Source: a virus. From it: a stretch of 26,155 bases of DNA. Both the position numbers and the translations under genes were made by a program. The notes beneath the pieces were generated by a model, which was not told where the DNA came from, searched no databases, and was given only the letters and a program-made list of their open reading frames with translations. This document shows positions 1-9,772 of the stretch, one piece after another (positions within the stretch are counted from its first letter, which is position 1; every line of letters starts with the position of its first letter). The DNA is taken from positions 1-26,155 of the IMG/VR virus record IMGVR_UViG_3300021957_000255; one strand, 5' to 3'.

Positions 1-3000
1 ACTTGCGAGACCAGATCAACGCATCTGGTATTAACGCAACAAGTCAGACTTTCGTTACGGCACGTATTAAACAGATCACTGAACTCCTTGAAGAGTCCAC
101 CGCATACGGAAAAGAAGACGGAACCTCTATTGACTTTACCGGAACTGGAAGTGAGAGCGCCGATAAGAGAAATGCAGCAAACGCTCTGATCGTTAATCGA
201 AGAACCATTCAGGGTCAGTTGATCACTTGGATTCAAAACAATTTTGATTCGTTAGAATACGATCAAGACAAGTGTCAAAGAGACGTTGGATACATTGTAG
301 ATGCCGTGACTCACGATATTCTTTTCGACGGTTCTTTTGCTACTGATACCAATGCTCGTTCATACTGGGTTGGTAAAGATCTTAACATCGAGAACACCAC
401 AACTGCATACGAAAGTTTAGATGGTCTCGCAGACATCTGGACTAATCAATTAGGTGCCGGTGAAATTACTGCCTCACTTGCTGCATACGAGCAGTTAAAA
501 ACTATTATTAATAATTACGTCACGACTTCTACGGAAGAAGCTCGGGTTGTGGCATTAATTGAAAGGATTAGAGACGCAATCAATGCCGCAGATGGATCAG
601 CAATTCCGGTTGTTGTGCCTACTTTCACTGGCGAGAGCAGTACTTTTCATGCTATCAGATCTACGTTACAAGAGCAAGTAGTATTTTATGCCAATAGCGT
701 TTTCCCAACATACTCTTACGATCAGGCAACTTGTCGCAGAGACGTGGGATACATTCTGGATGCGTTGACCTATGATCTCAAGTACGGTGGTAACAGCGCA
801 ACCTCTATTGCGATGCGAGCATACTTCTCTATCTTTGGTAATGGTTATGCTGATCGACTTGGTCAAAGTGAACTGACTGCAACGATTGCAGCATACGAAC
901 AGTTAAAATCTATTATTGCGGGTTATACGGCAGGAACAGATTCAGGTAACATTACTAAGATCCAAAACCTCTTAGATATTATTATTCATGCTGTTGAGCA
1001 ATCTAGTATAGGAACTTTCCAACTAGGTGATTTCTTTAGTGGAGCAGCAATTTATCAATACAACTATCCGACTGGTCTTGCAGTAGGTTACGATTCACTA
1101 GTGTTTCCAAACCTTGTTAGTATAGGGGTTTCTACGACAACACCATTAATCTATACCGCATGGACTAAGTTTGAGCAAGGAACATCTGAACGACAAACTA
1201 TTATTCGACAGTCATCTGAGACAGCGCAGAACCAAGGCACAGATACTACCATCTTCTTAAAGTCTGGTGACTACACAGTTAACAACCCAATCAAACTTCC
1301 ACCCAAGACTTCTATCATCGGTGACGCACTAAGGGCAACTACGATTCGCCCACGCAACGTCGATAGCGATATCTTCTGGGTAGATAATGGTTGTTATGTG
1401 AAAGAAATCACTTTCCGAGATCATCAAAACGGTGCAGCCTGTGTGGCATTTGATCCAAGAAACGATGTTAATACTGGACCGTTCATTACTCAATCACCTT
1501 ATGTACAGAACTGTACTTCGTTGACAACATCAGGTATTGGTATGAAGATCGATGGATCCAAAGTATCTGGTCTACGGTCAATGGTGCTTGATGCATTCAC
1601 CCAGTTTAATGCAGACGGTATTGGAGTATATCTTAAAGAACGCGCCTATGCTCAGTTAGTATCTTGTTTCACGATTTCTACCTCAACGTCTATTTTGGCA
1701 GAAACAGGGGCACAGTGTTCTATAACAAACTCGAACTCTTCTTTTGGTGATCGTGGTTTAGTATCAACAGGTGGTTCTCCGTCAATATACGATGGAACTC
1801 TTCACGCAACATATAATCAGAACGATGATGTGATTCGAGTAAACGGAATCACAAACCAAGATCCTGCAAACTATTCTTTAGAAATAGGTGCGTTTAAGAA
1901 ACCAAATTACAACGATGCGATCAAATTTAGCAATGATAATTATTACTACACTGTTCTAAACGTATCTGATGAGATTACTCAAGATTGGGGAACCAGCGGA
2001 AATAGCAACGAAGGTCTTCTAGTAAACCCCTCTCCTGTGGTTAACGAGGAGTTCGGTAGTGTTTCAAAAATGTCAAGAGACGATAATTATTTATTTGTCG
2101 GGGCAAAAGGAACAGGCGCAGCAACCGGAGAAGTCGAAGTCTTTACAAGGTCCGGAACATCTTGGACTACTCAGGCAACAGTTAAACCTACCGGAACGAC
2201 CGAGAACCCTCTGCATAATAATGCCGGTGACGGGCGTAGGTTTGGTTCTTCGGTTGCATGTAACCTTGATGGAAGTCTTCTGGCAGTTGGAGCACCTTTC
2301 GATCAGAACGGTGGTGGGTTGGGAGAAAATCAAGGTAGCGTTTACGTTTATAAACGAACCGGTTCTTCTTGGGCATTCGATATAATTTTGCAACGACCTT
2401 TTGTTGCATCAACTAATGTTGTACTTGCTCTAGAAACAAGATATCTATCTATGTCTGAAGACGGTAACTGGCTTGCAGTGGCAAGCGGGGCAACTTCGGC
2501 AAGCGATACTCGTGGTCAGGTTTTTGTTTACCAGAAAGGAACAGAAGCATTAGATGGTTCCGGTGGCACTAAAGGTATAGAAGCATCGCTTACTTCCTCA
2601 TCAGGGGATTATTGGACTTTGATGCAAATAATTACAAGTCCAGTCATTAGCAATGTATCTGCGCCAGCGGTTTCTCTTAATACAACAGACGGTTCGGACA
2701 TGATTGTCGCTTGGGCAGGACAAGCAAATACTGCATACTATTATGCAAGAAACATTTTTAATACATATGGTCGAGTTCAGACAATTGTACCGGCAATGAA
2801 CCTTTCCGAAAACAATCAGCGAGCACCTGTGTTGGAACTTTCTTCCGGCGCTGATTACTTTGTTTATGGTGACGGAAATGCCCCGTTCGGTTATATAATT
2901 AATCCGTTTACCGATTCTGCTGCCGGTTCATTAAATGCGGCAAAACAATCTATTGCTTCGCTTACGACTTCTTCAAGTGCACCTCATGTTACTGCAACTG

Positions 3001-4001
3001 ACCCTGATGTCGATTTTACCAAGTATTTTAGTGCTGGTATTACGGTGAAGAGTCCGGCATGGAGCGGGGCAGGTAATAAAACGATTGCTTCATTGACGAC
3101 AAACACCATAACCTTTACAAATGGAACTGCGGTTCCAAATGCCACTACAACCAATGAAGAGATTTCTACTAGTGCGGCGGGAGCAGTCGAACTTTTCTTC
3201 TTTAATGAAGGTACTTGGGGAACGCAAGAAGTAATTACTCACGGTGATAAACAAGGGGTTTCTACTTCTAATGCTGACAACGGTCCAACACCTAATGATT
3301 CTCAGAGATTAGGTGATGAGGTGACAATTAGCGCCGATGGTTTGCTTGCAATTGCCGGAGAAAAGAACGGGGATCGTAACGCAGCATGGGTTGTTGAACG
3401 TGCAGCTTCTAACTGGGCAACGGTGACTAAACTTCAACCATCTACTATTCAAGCAGTTTCAGAAGGGGATGCTTCAAAGGATAATTTCTCTGCCAGTATT
3501 GCACTTGGATCTAAGGGAGATTATATTGCAGTAGGTGCTCCTAACAGAACTAAAGATATTGGTGCGACTCCAGCAGAAAACGGGGGAACGGTATTTAATT
3601 ACTATTCTATCCTAAATGAAACCGGATCATACAACATCACTGTTGCTCCTGGACTAAATAAACCATTAGTACAAGGTCAAACCGTTGATTTCCATCAAAG
3701 ATCTTTGATTAGTGCCTCTTCACATACTTTTGAGTTTGTGGGATCCGGTACTAATATGTTTGCGGCAGTGCCACAAAACGGCGGTATTCCTAAGAAAGAT
3801 CAGGAAGTAATATTCGATTCAGCAGGGGCGGCACAACCCAATTTTGGTTTGGTTTACTTTACCGCGACGGACGAACTGGGTGACTTTAGGATTGGTGGTG
3901 ATTTAACCATCAACCGCGAGTCGGGAACAATCACAGGAACAACGTTCGACAGATCTTTGTTCGCAGTATTAACACCTTATATTCTAGCATTAGAGGGATA
4001 A
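1..4001 (+). CDS. Large virion structural/adhesin protein with duplicated helical repeats and a seven-bladed FG-GAP-like propeller (5' end outside window)
   Basis: The frame is open from the first base, so the gene very probably starts upstream; a TTG at position 3 is an unconvincing start. Seen in order: two copies of a roughly 150-residue unit containing CQRDVGYIVDAVTHD (about base 272) and CRRDVGYILDALTYD (about base 732), each ending in AAYEQLK; then a region of short turns (FLKSGDYTV, LPPKTSIIGD, bases about 1186-1900) that looks like a right-handed beta-helix; then seven FG-GAP-like blades (about 2035-3615, for example FGSSVACNLDGSLLAVGAP); then a C-terminal domain with SSHTFEFVGSG and DELGDFRIGGDLTINRESG. 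The duplicated unit and the C-terminal domain resemble virion structural proteins of marine T4-like phages, from memory of the family. Inferred role: virion surface or tail-fibre protein binding host cells. The propeller appears inserted between the helix region and the C-terminal domain. The exact location on the virion is unknown. Confidence 0.75.
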   Translation, partial: LRDQINASGINATSQTFVTARIKQITELLEESTAYGKEDGTSIDFTGTGSESADKRNAANALIVNRRTIQGQLITWIQNNFDSLEYDQDKCQRDVGYIVDAVTHDILFDGSFATDTNARSYWVGKDLNIENTTTAYESLDGLADIWTNQLGAGEITASLAAYEQLKTIINNYVTTSTEEARVVALIERIRDAINAADGSAIPVVVPTFTGESSTFHAIRSTLQEQVVFYANSVFPTYSYDQATCRRDVGYILDALTYDLKYGGNSATSIAMRAYFSIFGNGYADRLGQSELTATIAAYEQLKSIIAGYTAGTDSGNITKIQNLLDIIIHAVEQSSIGTFQLGDFFSGAAIYQYNYPTGLAVGYDSLVFPNLVSIGVSTTTPLIYTAWTKFEQGTSERQTIIRQSSETAQNQGTDTTIFLKSGDYTVNNPIKLPPKTSIIGDALRATTIRPRNVDSDIFWVDNGCYVKEITFRDHQNGAACVAFDPRNDVNTGPFITQSPYVQNCTSLTTSGIGMKIDGSKVSGLRSMVLDAFTQFNADGIGVYLKERAYAQLVSCFTISTSTSILAETGAQCSITNSNSSFGDRGLVSTGGSPSIYDGTLHATYNQNDDVIRVNGITNQDPANYSLEIGAFKKPNYNDAIKFSNDNYYYTVLNVSDEITQDWGTSGNSNEGLLVNPSPVVNEEFGSVSKMSRDDNYLFVGAKGTGAATGEVEVFTRSGTSWTTQATVKPTGTTENPLHNNAGDGRRFGSSVACNLDGSLLAVGAPFDQNGGGLGENQGSVYVYKRTGSSWAFDIILQRPFVASTNVVLALETRYLSMSEDGNWLAVASGATSASDTRGQVFVYQKGTEALDGSGGTKGIEASLTSSSGDYWTLMQIITSPVISNVSAPAVSLNTTDGSDMIVAWAGQANTAYYYARNIFNTYGRVQTIVPAMNLSENNQRAPVLELSSGADYFVYGDGNAPFGYIINPFTDSAAGSLNAAKQSIASLTTSSSAPHVTATDPDVDFTKYFSAGITVKSPAWSGAGNKTIASLTTNTITFTNGTAVPNATTTNEEISTSAAGAVELFFFNEGTWGTQEVITHGDKQGVSTSNADNGPTPNDSQRLGDEVTISADGLLAIAGEKNGDRNAAWVVERAASNWATVTKLQPSTIQAVSEGDASKDNFSASIALGSKGDYIAVGAPNRTKDIGATPAENGGTVFNYYSILNETGSYNITVAPGLNKPLVQGQTVDFHQRSLISASSHTFEFVGSGTNMFAAVPQNGGIPKKDQEVIFDSAGAAQPNFGLVYFTATDELGDFRIGGDLTINRESGTITGTTFDRSLFAVLTPYILALEG

Positions 4002-4002
4002 G

Positions 4003-4395
4003 ATGGCAACTCCATTAAACGTATTTAAGACAACAACAAAAACATTATCAGATTCAGATGAAAACTTTGGTGCATTAGGCACCGAACCTTTTGTATACAG
4101 AGCACCAGCGGGAGTAACTAGTATTGTTCTGATGGCGCAAGTTGCTAACATCGATCCTACAGATAGAACTGTAGGAGTTACCTTTATCCATAAAGACGTT
4201 GGTACTCAGATCGAAACTAAATTGGTGAACAATTTTGCAATTCAATCCAATGATGCTTCTGGCGTTTTGACTGGCAAATTGATTGTTCAGGAAAACAACG
4301 AAATACTCGCATACACACATCGCTATAACGGAACCGATGATACTAATAATAGTTTGGTTCTAACTTTAAGTTATCTGGAATCGTTAAATGGCTAA
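4003..4395 (+). CDS. Small conserved structural protein, fibre-associated, 130 aa
   Basis: This 130-residue protein has no signal peptide or membrane segment. It is rich in beta-forming stretches (VTSIVLMAQVANID, NNEILAYTHRYNG, NSLVLTLSYLESL). It begins two bases after the previous stop codon, with a good ribosome-binding site (GAGGGA) in the end of the upstream gene, and its last eight bases overlap the start of the giant fibre gene. That makes translational coupling of all three likely. Small proteins with this pattern occur beside large fibre genes in marine T4-like phages, as far as I recall. A structural adaptor or minor fibre subunit is the plausible role, but nothing in the sequence proves it. 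No catalytic motif is visible. Confidence 0.7.
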   Translation: MATPLNVFKTTTKTLSDSDENFGALGTEPFVYRAPAGVTSIVLMAQVANIDPTDRTVGVTFIHKDVGTQIETKLVNNFAIQSNDASGVLTGKLIVQENNEILAYTHRYNGTDDTNNSLVLTLSYLESLNG

Positions 4396-7300
4396 GAGAC
4401 TCATATCGTTATCGGGTAAAGTAAAACGTATACTAGCATCAGAGTTAGACGCTGATCGTTATCAATACCTATCCCTTGAGCAAGCGGAACCGAATCCAGG
4501 GAATCCTGATTCGAATAATAGTTTGTTCATGTCTAACGCTGATGGGACTCGTAAATTTGTACGTGAACCAGAATTAGGTGGACTTTCATTCACCAATGCA
4601 AAACTTCCTAACTACGATAATGTTGTAGTTGACGGTACCTATGCACTCATATTAAACAATGACCCTAATTCCCACGATTTCGCTGATAGTGTAGGGTATC
4701 GAAAGTTAACTGCGGCGGCATTCACACCTCCAACTTTACAGACGGTAACAACTACTGGAAATACTACTGATCGAGGAATAATAATTACTAATAGTCTTGA
4801 TCCGTCAACTGGATCTGGACTTGTCATTACTGCATCAGATGCATTAAATGTTTCGGGAACATCTTTATTCTCAAATGATTTAACAATTAGCAGTGGGTCA
4901 ACATTATTTTACAATGCTCCTCCACTACTAGACAATACTATATTAACCATTGGTGATAACGATAGTGTTGGTCAACGAGAAGCACTATTTGCATTTGTCG
5001 CACCTACTTTACAGAACGTCACAGATCGATCCATTGCTGTTGATGGTGGCGATAACGCAGTTACTACAGATGGTCTGAAGGCAGCATTCTTCAAGATGAG
5101 TGATGCTCCAACATCACGGGCAAGTGTTGATGCAAGAACTGCATTGGTTTTTACTGGCATAGATGATTCTATAGGTACCCGAACTTTACGTGACCTTGCA
5201 GTAGCTGATAGCACATCTTCCGCGATTCGGGTCAATAATAATTTTACCGCCAACAAACTATATGTGCAGGATCCTTCGACCTTCACTTTACCCGCATCTG
5301 GCACCATTCCATTAGTTGTTTACACAGATGATAGCGAGTATGCTATTGTCGATATCGATGTCGAAAACCTTGATGCTAATTTCGAAACATTACTATCGGT
5401 TACGGCAAGACAAGCACCCGGATTAGACTTCGGGGAAACCACCAATGAAGCAATCTTCAGTGGAGAACTACGTTTACGTAACACAACAGTTAACACTGGA
5501 ACGATTTCTCGACAAGTTTTAATCGGTGAAACCACCGGAGTAGATAGTGCGGTAGTACGTAGAAGGGAAGCAACTTATCTTGCCTTTGGAGACTCAACCG
5601 ATAGTCAAATTACTATGCATGGGTTGATCTCCAAAGGAGATATCTCAAGTACAACAAAGGTAACTGTTCCTGATCTTACTTTAACAGGACTTTCTGCACA
5701 AGCAGGTGAGTTCACTGCACTCACTATCAATGGGTCCAATGTTGTTGGTACCAATGAAATGGTTGATGTGGCAACTACCCAAACCATTACTGGTACGAAA
5801 TCCATCGCAAATGATATTGCATTAGGATTTAATGGCTCCGCCTCGACCAATACAATTACACGTGCGGCAAACGATACTTGGAGATTCAATTACTCTGATC
5901 AGAGCATCATCTTTGATGCGGCAAACAACAATACGTTTGAAATAAGAAATAACAATGATAGTGCCATCTTCCAGATGGACCCCAATGGAGGGGCAGGTGA
6001 CGCGTCTCGATTGAACTTGATGGGCGATATCAAGGTAGAAACTTTAGGTGTTACGACGACCGAAGCAACTTCGGTTATGATTGATACAAACGGAGTATTT
6101 CTATCTCGGGAATTGTCAACGAGCGCATTTACCGATCCTGGTCTCGACGATGTTACTGCAATAGATCCTACCACAACAGATCAAATTACAACGGGTGGTA
6201 TTGTTACCACTGGTCCATCGAGTTTCACTGACAGTGTACGGTTTGCGGATCCGATTCTTGGTCAGGTAAATTTCACTGACTCAGTTTTTGCAGACGGTAA
6301 CTTTTATCTTCCCAATATACCGGCAAGCACTTCGCTTCGGGTTTTGGTAAAGAACACGGCAGATGACCAAGTTGCATATCAAGACATTTCTCAAGAAGCA
6401 TTTTCTGGAGAGACCTTACACACTGCAACCTCACAGGGTCAGGCAACATCTAATAACGTAGGTGCGGCATCATTCTGGGTTTATGACGGTACTGGTTTTA
6501 ATGATAACGATTCTCTCGCTGAATTTGTAAGAGTTATTGATTCTGCAAGAGATTTTTATGTTCAGGATAAAGTCTTCTTCAATGATAATCATGCGGCAAA
6601 CCCAACTAATGACGGAGATCGCAACTTCATACGTTTCACTGATCCCGCATTCCAAGGTTATCCAGGAATATATGATTTCATATCAGATGACAGTGATGAT
6701 GCTTCTTCTGTAGGTAATGCTCTCTTACGCGCAGGAGGATTAATTCTTACCGACTCCGCATTAGTAGGTGGTAATCTGACAATTACCGGCAACTTAACGG
6801 TGAATGGTACACGAACTATAATTAATACGACACAATTGACGATTGATGATAAAACGATTGTCATTGCAGACAATGCTCCAGATGAAGTGTCCACTGCCGG
6901 TGCAGGATTGTATGTTACGGATTCTGTCAATCCTTATGCGAAATTTACCTATGACGGCGCAGGATCTTGGGTCAGCAATAAAAACCTTACTATAGATTCA
7001 GACCTTATAGTTTCGGGTGCCACATTATTAGATGGTAACTTTAACGGTGATGGTGGATTGAGTCTGCTCGGTGCAGTCGAACTTTCCACTGAGGCTACTG
7101 CATTAATGCTGGGCGCAAACGATTCGGTTGGTTATCGAGAATTGTCTTCGGGTGCGTTTACTAATATTGATAACGTAACATGGAATTTTGTCCTTGGCAA
7201 AGGAAGATTCTCCGGTAATGAAGTGCCGTACATTCAAGCAGGACTTCAGATTGATTCAACCGGTCTAAAACCTGATCAGGGTGGAACAAGAATTATCACT

Positions 7301-9769
7301 CTAATAGGTGATCAAGATTCCGTTGGGGTGTCATCTATTCAGTCTACGGCATACGAACCCCTTGCCAATTTCAATCTACAGTTTGTTACGAACCGAGGTG
7401 CGAGCACCGATAAGAGAGTGACAATAAATGATTTGATGATATCGACTGCCAAAGATTTCGATGCGTCTGCCAACAATACTCAACTTGCACTTCATTACGA
7501 CAACGGTACTGACTCTGTGGGTTATAGAGACCTTGGGAGTTTGGCATATCTTGATTCGGATGGAGAAACTTTTAAGAGTATTACTGAGAAAGGTAATGCT
7601 GTTAATACCTCTTTAGCCAACATCAAAGTTAACGGGTTAATGATTGACAGTGCTCGGGCAATGTCAGGAATTACTGTCGGAATGATGTACAAATCTTCAA
7701 CAGATTCCGTGGGTGTTCGGGCATTATCTGATGCGGCATTCTTAGATCCTGGTTTAACCGAAGTTCTTGCTCAAAATGACTCAACGAAACTTTCCGCAAC
7801 CTTTGGGGGATTAATTCTTCCTAAGCATGGAACTCCAGTTGCAGGATCACCTAATGTTCTGGTACCCGGTGACGCAGATTTCTTCCAAATGCTTATCATC
7901 AATCAGGACAATGATAGTGTTTCACGAGGAGATATAGGAACAATTGTACAAACGGTCTCTCAGGAAACCTTACAGTCGGTTACTAGTAGAGGGGCAGCTC
8001 TTAATAATAGTAGTTGGGATTCTAGTACTGTTGGAATCGATTTGAGTGGTGGACTTAAACTTAGAAATCTTCCCGAAACAAGTGGAGATTCTGTTCTGGT
8101 TGCCAATACCAACGGTACGGTCGCATACAGAAAGTTAAGTGATCTACAGGCAGCAATCAACTTAAATACCGTTGTTACTAATGGCCCAACAACTGATAAA
8201 GAAATCGGTGTCAAAGAACTTTACATATATGATGGATCCGGTTTCACCGCTGGTACTGATGCCGTAGCAACAAACCATGTACTCACGATTGATGAAAACC
8301 GTAATGCGTTTTTTGCAAATCTTGATGCTACTGGTCTCACCACACTTGACTCGACCACAATTGATGGTGACTTGCAAGTATCTTTAAATCTCAACGTAGA
8401 TGGTCTTACAACATTAGACTCGACCACGATTGATGGACGTTTAACTGCCAACGGCGGTATTAATGGATTGACTCTAGCCAATGGTGGTATTACTGGCAAT
8501 AATTTTAATATTGAAGGTGTTAACGTCCTTAGCATCGCTGATCCAGGCGAAGGTATTGTGTTTCAAGGCAATACTTCTGGAAATATAACCTTAGCGGTTG
8601 TGGATGATACCTCTGATAACATCTTACAAGTTATTGGTAGTGCTAACACAATATTTCAAGTACCAAATTTCGATGCTACTGGTACCACCACACTTGACTC
8701 AACTGCGATAGATGCTGGTGTTAATGGTGATGGATTAACAATACCGAACCTTGGAGAAGTCACTACAAACACTGATATTCTTACTATCAACGGTGATGTT
8801 GTAAGTAAGACTGCTTTCAGTGACATATATACGGTGCCGCCTACTCCTACTCTGCAATCAGTAACAGATGTTGGGTCAACGACTACCAACGATATTGAGA
8901 TTAGTGATAATTATCTATCAATAATTAATACTGACGGTAGTTATGCTTTCAGAGCAAATGTCGGTGTCGATACATTCAAAGTAAATAACATATCTCCTGT
9001 AATATCGAAGACTGGTATTGTAGGAGATGATGCGACTACCGGTGCATTACAGATTCATCGTCACGGTGCTAATGCTCTTGGACCATATTTATTCTTGTCT
9101 AAAAATAGGGGGACTGATTTACTTGACCCTGTTATTGTCGCCAGCGGTGATAGGTTAGGCACCATCGCCTTTGGTGGAAATGATGGAACTGTTGCATCGA
9201 TACCAGGCGCAGAAATAAATGTAATAGCTGAGGGAACACAAGGCGCGGGTGATATTGCTGCCACAATGAATTTTTATAATTATTCGTCTGGTGTTAAAAC
9301 TCAGACGATGTCGGTTGCTCTGGATTCAGTCAGAGTAGACGGACAGTTCAGTGTTTTCCATGATACTGTTGGTTCCGAAGTTCTGATTAATTCGACATCG
9401 CAAATACCCATTCAGATTCATAATAATAAGACTGTAGCGTGGGACGCGGCGGGTTACAAATCTGTTATTGAAACGAAGATGTTTTCTACGGATACAATTA
9501 TTCATAAACATTTTATCAATACATTAGATGCTTCGGGCGGTGCTGGTGATACAGTAACATATAATTCACAGTTGTATGATATTGGCGGAACTATTCAATC
9601 GTATTCTTTCCAAACCGAATCTACTTTTGGATTTGATATTGGTGGATTGAAAATGTCACTAGATGCTAACAAAATGCAATTACAAACCGGTGTTCAACTA
9701 CAAGATGCCGCAGGAACGAATCTAGTTATTTACGATTCAGCAGGGGATGTCCTCTGGGGGAACGTATAA
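4388..9769 (+). CDS. Giant repetitive tail-fibre-like structural protein, 1,793 aa
   Basis: The N-terminus (MAKRLISLSGKVKRILASEL) is followed by a long low-complexity, Asp/Ser/Thr/Asn-rich body built from two alternating motifs. One is DSVGYREL-like (about bases 4685, 4960, 5165, 7120, 7505, 7700). The other is LQSVTxxGxxT-like (about 4735, 5010, 5390, 6415, 7377, 7970, 8850). Near base 6775 lies a segment with GNLTVNGTRTIINTTQLTID and DDKTIVIADNAPD, a pattern common in fibres of marine T4-like phages. Three TTLDSTTIDG-type repeats sit at 8326-8715. The beta-rich C-terminus ends GDVLWGNV; I see no self-cleaving chaperone domain. The length, repeats and position suggest an elongated trimeric fibre or fibre-shaft protein. 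Whether it is a long tail fibre, a short fibre or a neck fibre cannot be told. Its start overlaps the preceding stop by eight bases. Confidence 0.78.
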   Translation: MAKRLISLSGKVKRILASELDADRYQYLSLEQAEPNPGNPDSNNSLFMSNADGTRKFVREPELGGLSFTNAKLPNYDNVVVDGTYALILNNDPNSHDFADSVGYRKLTAAAFTPPTLQTVTTTGNTTDRGIIITNSLDPSTGSGLVITASDALNVSGTSLFSNDLTISSGSTLFYNAPPLLDNTILTIGDNDSVGQREALFAFVAPTLQNVTDRSIAVDGGDNAVTTDGLKAAFFKMSDAPTSRASVDARTALVFTGIDDSIGTRTLRDLAVADSTSSAIRVNNNFTANKLYVQDPSTFTLPASGTIPLVVYTDDSEYAIVDIDVENLDANFETLLSVTARQAPGLDFGETTNEAIFSGELRLRNTTVNTGTISRQVLIGETTGVDSAVVRRREATYLAFGDSTDSQITMHGLISKGDISSTTKVTVPDLTLTGLSAQAGEFTALTINGSNVVGTNEMVDVATTQTITGTKSIANDIALGFNGSASTNTITRAANDTWRFNYSDQSIIFDAANNNTFEIRNNNDSAIFQMDPNGGAGDASRLNLMGDIKVETLGVTTTEATSVMIDTNGVFLSRELSTSAFTDPGLDDVTAIDPTTTDQITTGGIVTTGPSSFTDSVRFADPILGQVNFTDSVFADGNFYLPNIPASTSLRVLVKNTADDQVAYQDISQEAFSGETLHTATSQGQATSNNVGAASFWVYDGTGFNDNDSLAEFVRVIDSARDFYVQDKVFFNDNHAANPTNDGDRNFIRFTDPAFQGYPGIYDFISDDSDDASSVGNALLRAGGLILTDSALVGGNLTITGNLTVNGTRTIINTTQLTIDDKTIVIADNAPDEVSTAGAGLYVTDSVNPYAKFTYDGAGSWVSNKNLTIDSDLIVSGATLLDGNFNGDGGLSLLGAVELSTEATALMLGANDSVGYRELSSGAFTNIDNVTWNFVLGKGRFSGNEVPYIQAGLQIDSTGLKPDQGGTRIITLIGDQDSVGVSSIQSTAYEPLANFNLQFVTNRGASTDKRVTINDLMISTAKDFDASANNTQLALHYDNGTDSVGYRDLGSLAYLDSDGETFKSITEKGNAVNTSLANIKVNGLMIDSARAMSGITVGMMYKSSTDSVGVRALSDAAFLDPGLTEVLAQNDSTKLSATFGGLILPKHGTPVAGSPNVLVPGDADFFQMLIINQDNDSVSRGDIGTIVQTVSQETLQSVTSRGAALNNSSWDSSTVGIDLSGGLKLRNLPETSGDSVLVANTNGTVAYRKLSDLQAAINLNTVVTNGPTTDKEIGVKELYIYDGSGFTAGTDAVATNHVLTIDENRNAFFANLDATGLTTLDSTTIDGDLQVSLNLNVDGLTTLDSTTIDGRLTANGGINGLTLANGGITGNNFNIEGVNVLSIADPGEGIVFQGNTSGNITLAVVDDTSDNILQVIGSANTIFQVPNFDATGTTTLDSTAIDAGVNGDGLTIPNLGEVTTNTDILTINGDVVSKTAFSDIYTVPPTPTLQSVTDVGSTTTNDIEISDNYLSIINTDGSYAFRANVGVDTFKVNNISPVISKTGIVGDDATTGALQIHRHGANALGPYLFLSKNRGTDLLDPVIVASGDRLGTIAFGGNDGTVASIPGAEINVIAEGTQGAGDIAATMNFYNYSSGVKTQTMSVALDSVRVDGQFSVFHDTVGSEVLINSTSQIPIQIHNNKTVAWDAAGYKSVIETKMFSTDTIIHKHFINTLDASGGAGDTVTYNSQLYDIGGTIQSYSFQTESTFGFDIGGLKMSLDANKMQLQTGVQLQDAAGTNLVIYDSAGDVLWGNV
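8326..8715 (+). repeat. Imperfect repeats encoding TTLDSTTIDG in the giant fibre
   Basis: Three copies of a unit of about 36-40 bases are visible. They encode ATGLTTLDSTTIDGDL near 8325, VDGLTTLDSTTIDGRL near 8396, and ATGTTTLDSTAIDAGV near 8673. The first two are about 70 bases apart and the third is about 280 bases further on. The DNA is similar but not identical (cttgactcgaccacaatt versus ttagactcgaccacgatt), so this is an older duplication rather than a recent slippage. Confidence 0.8.
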
Positions 9770-9772
9770 ATA
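9765..9772 (+). promoter_or_regulatory. T4-type late promoter box TATAAATA spanning the fibre stop codon
   Basis: This is an exact match to the T4 late promoter consensus TATAAATA. It contains the TAA stop of the giant fibre gene and ends immediately before the ATG at 9773. T4-type late transcripts start several bases downstream of the box, which would fall at or after this ATG. If active, it would therefore mainly serve gp13 and downstream genes. No -35 element is expected for this promoter class. A chance match is possible. Confidence 0.5.

Noticed and set aside
2059-2385. 108-codon overlapping frame on the plus strand
   Set aside because: It is a shadow of the propeller-coding region, with no ribosome-binding site or recognisable protein features.
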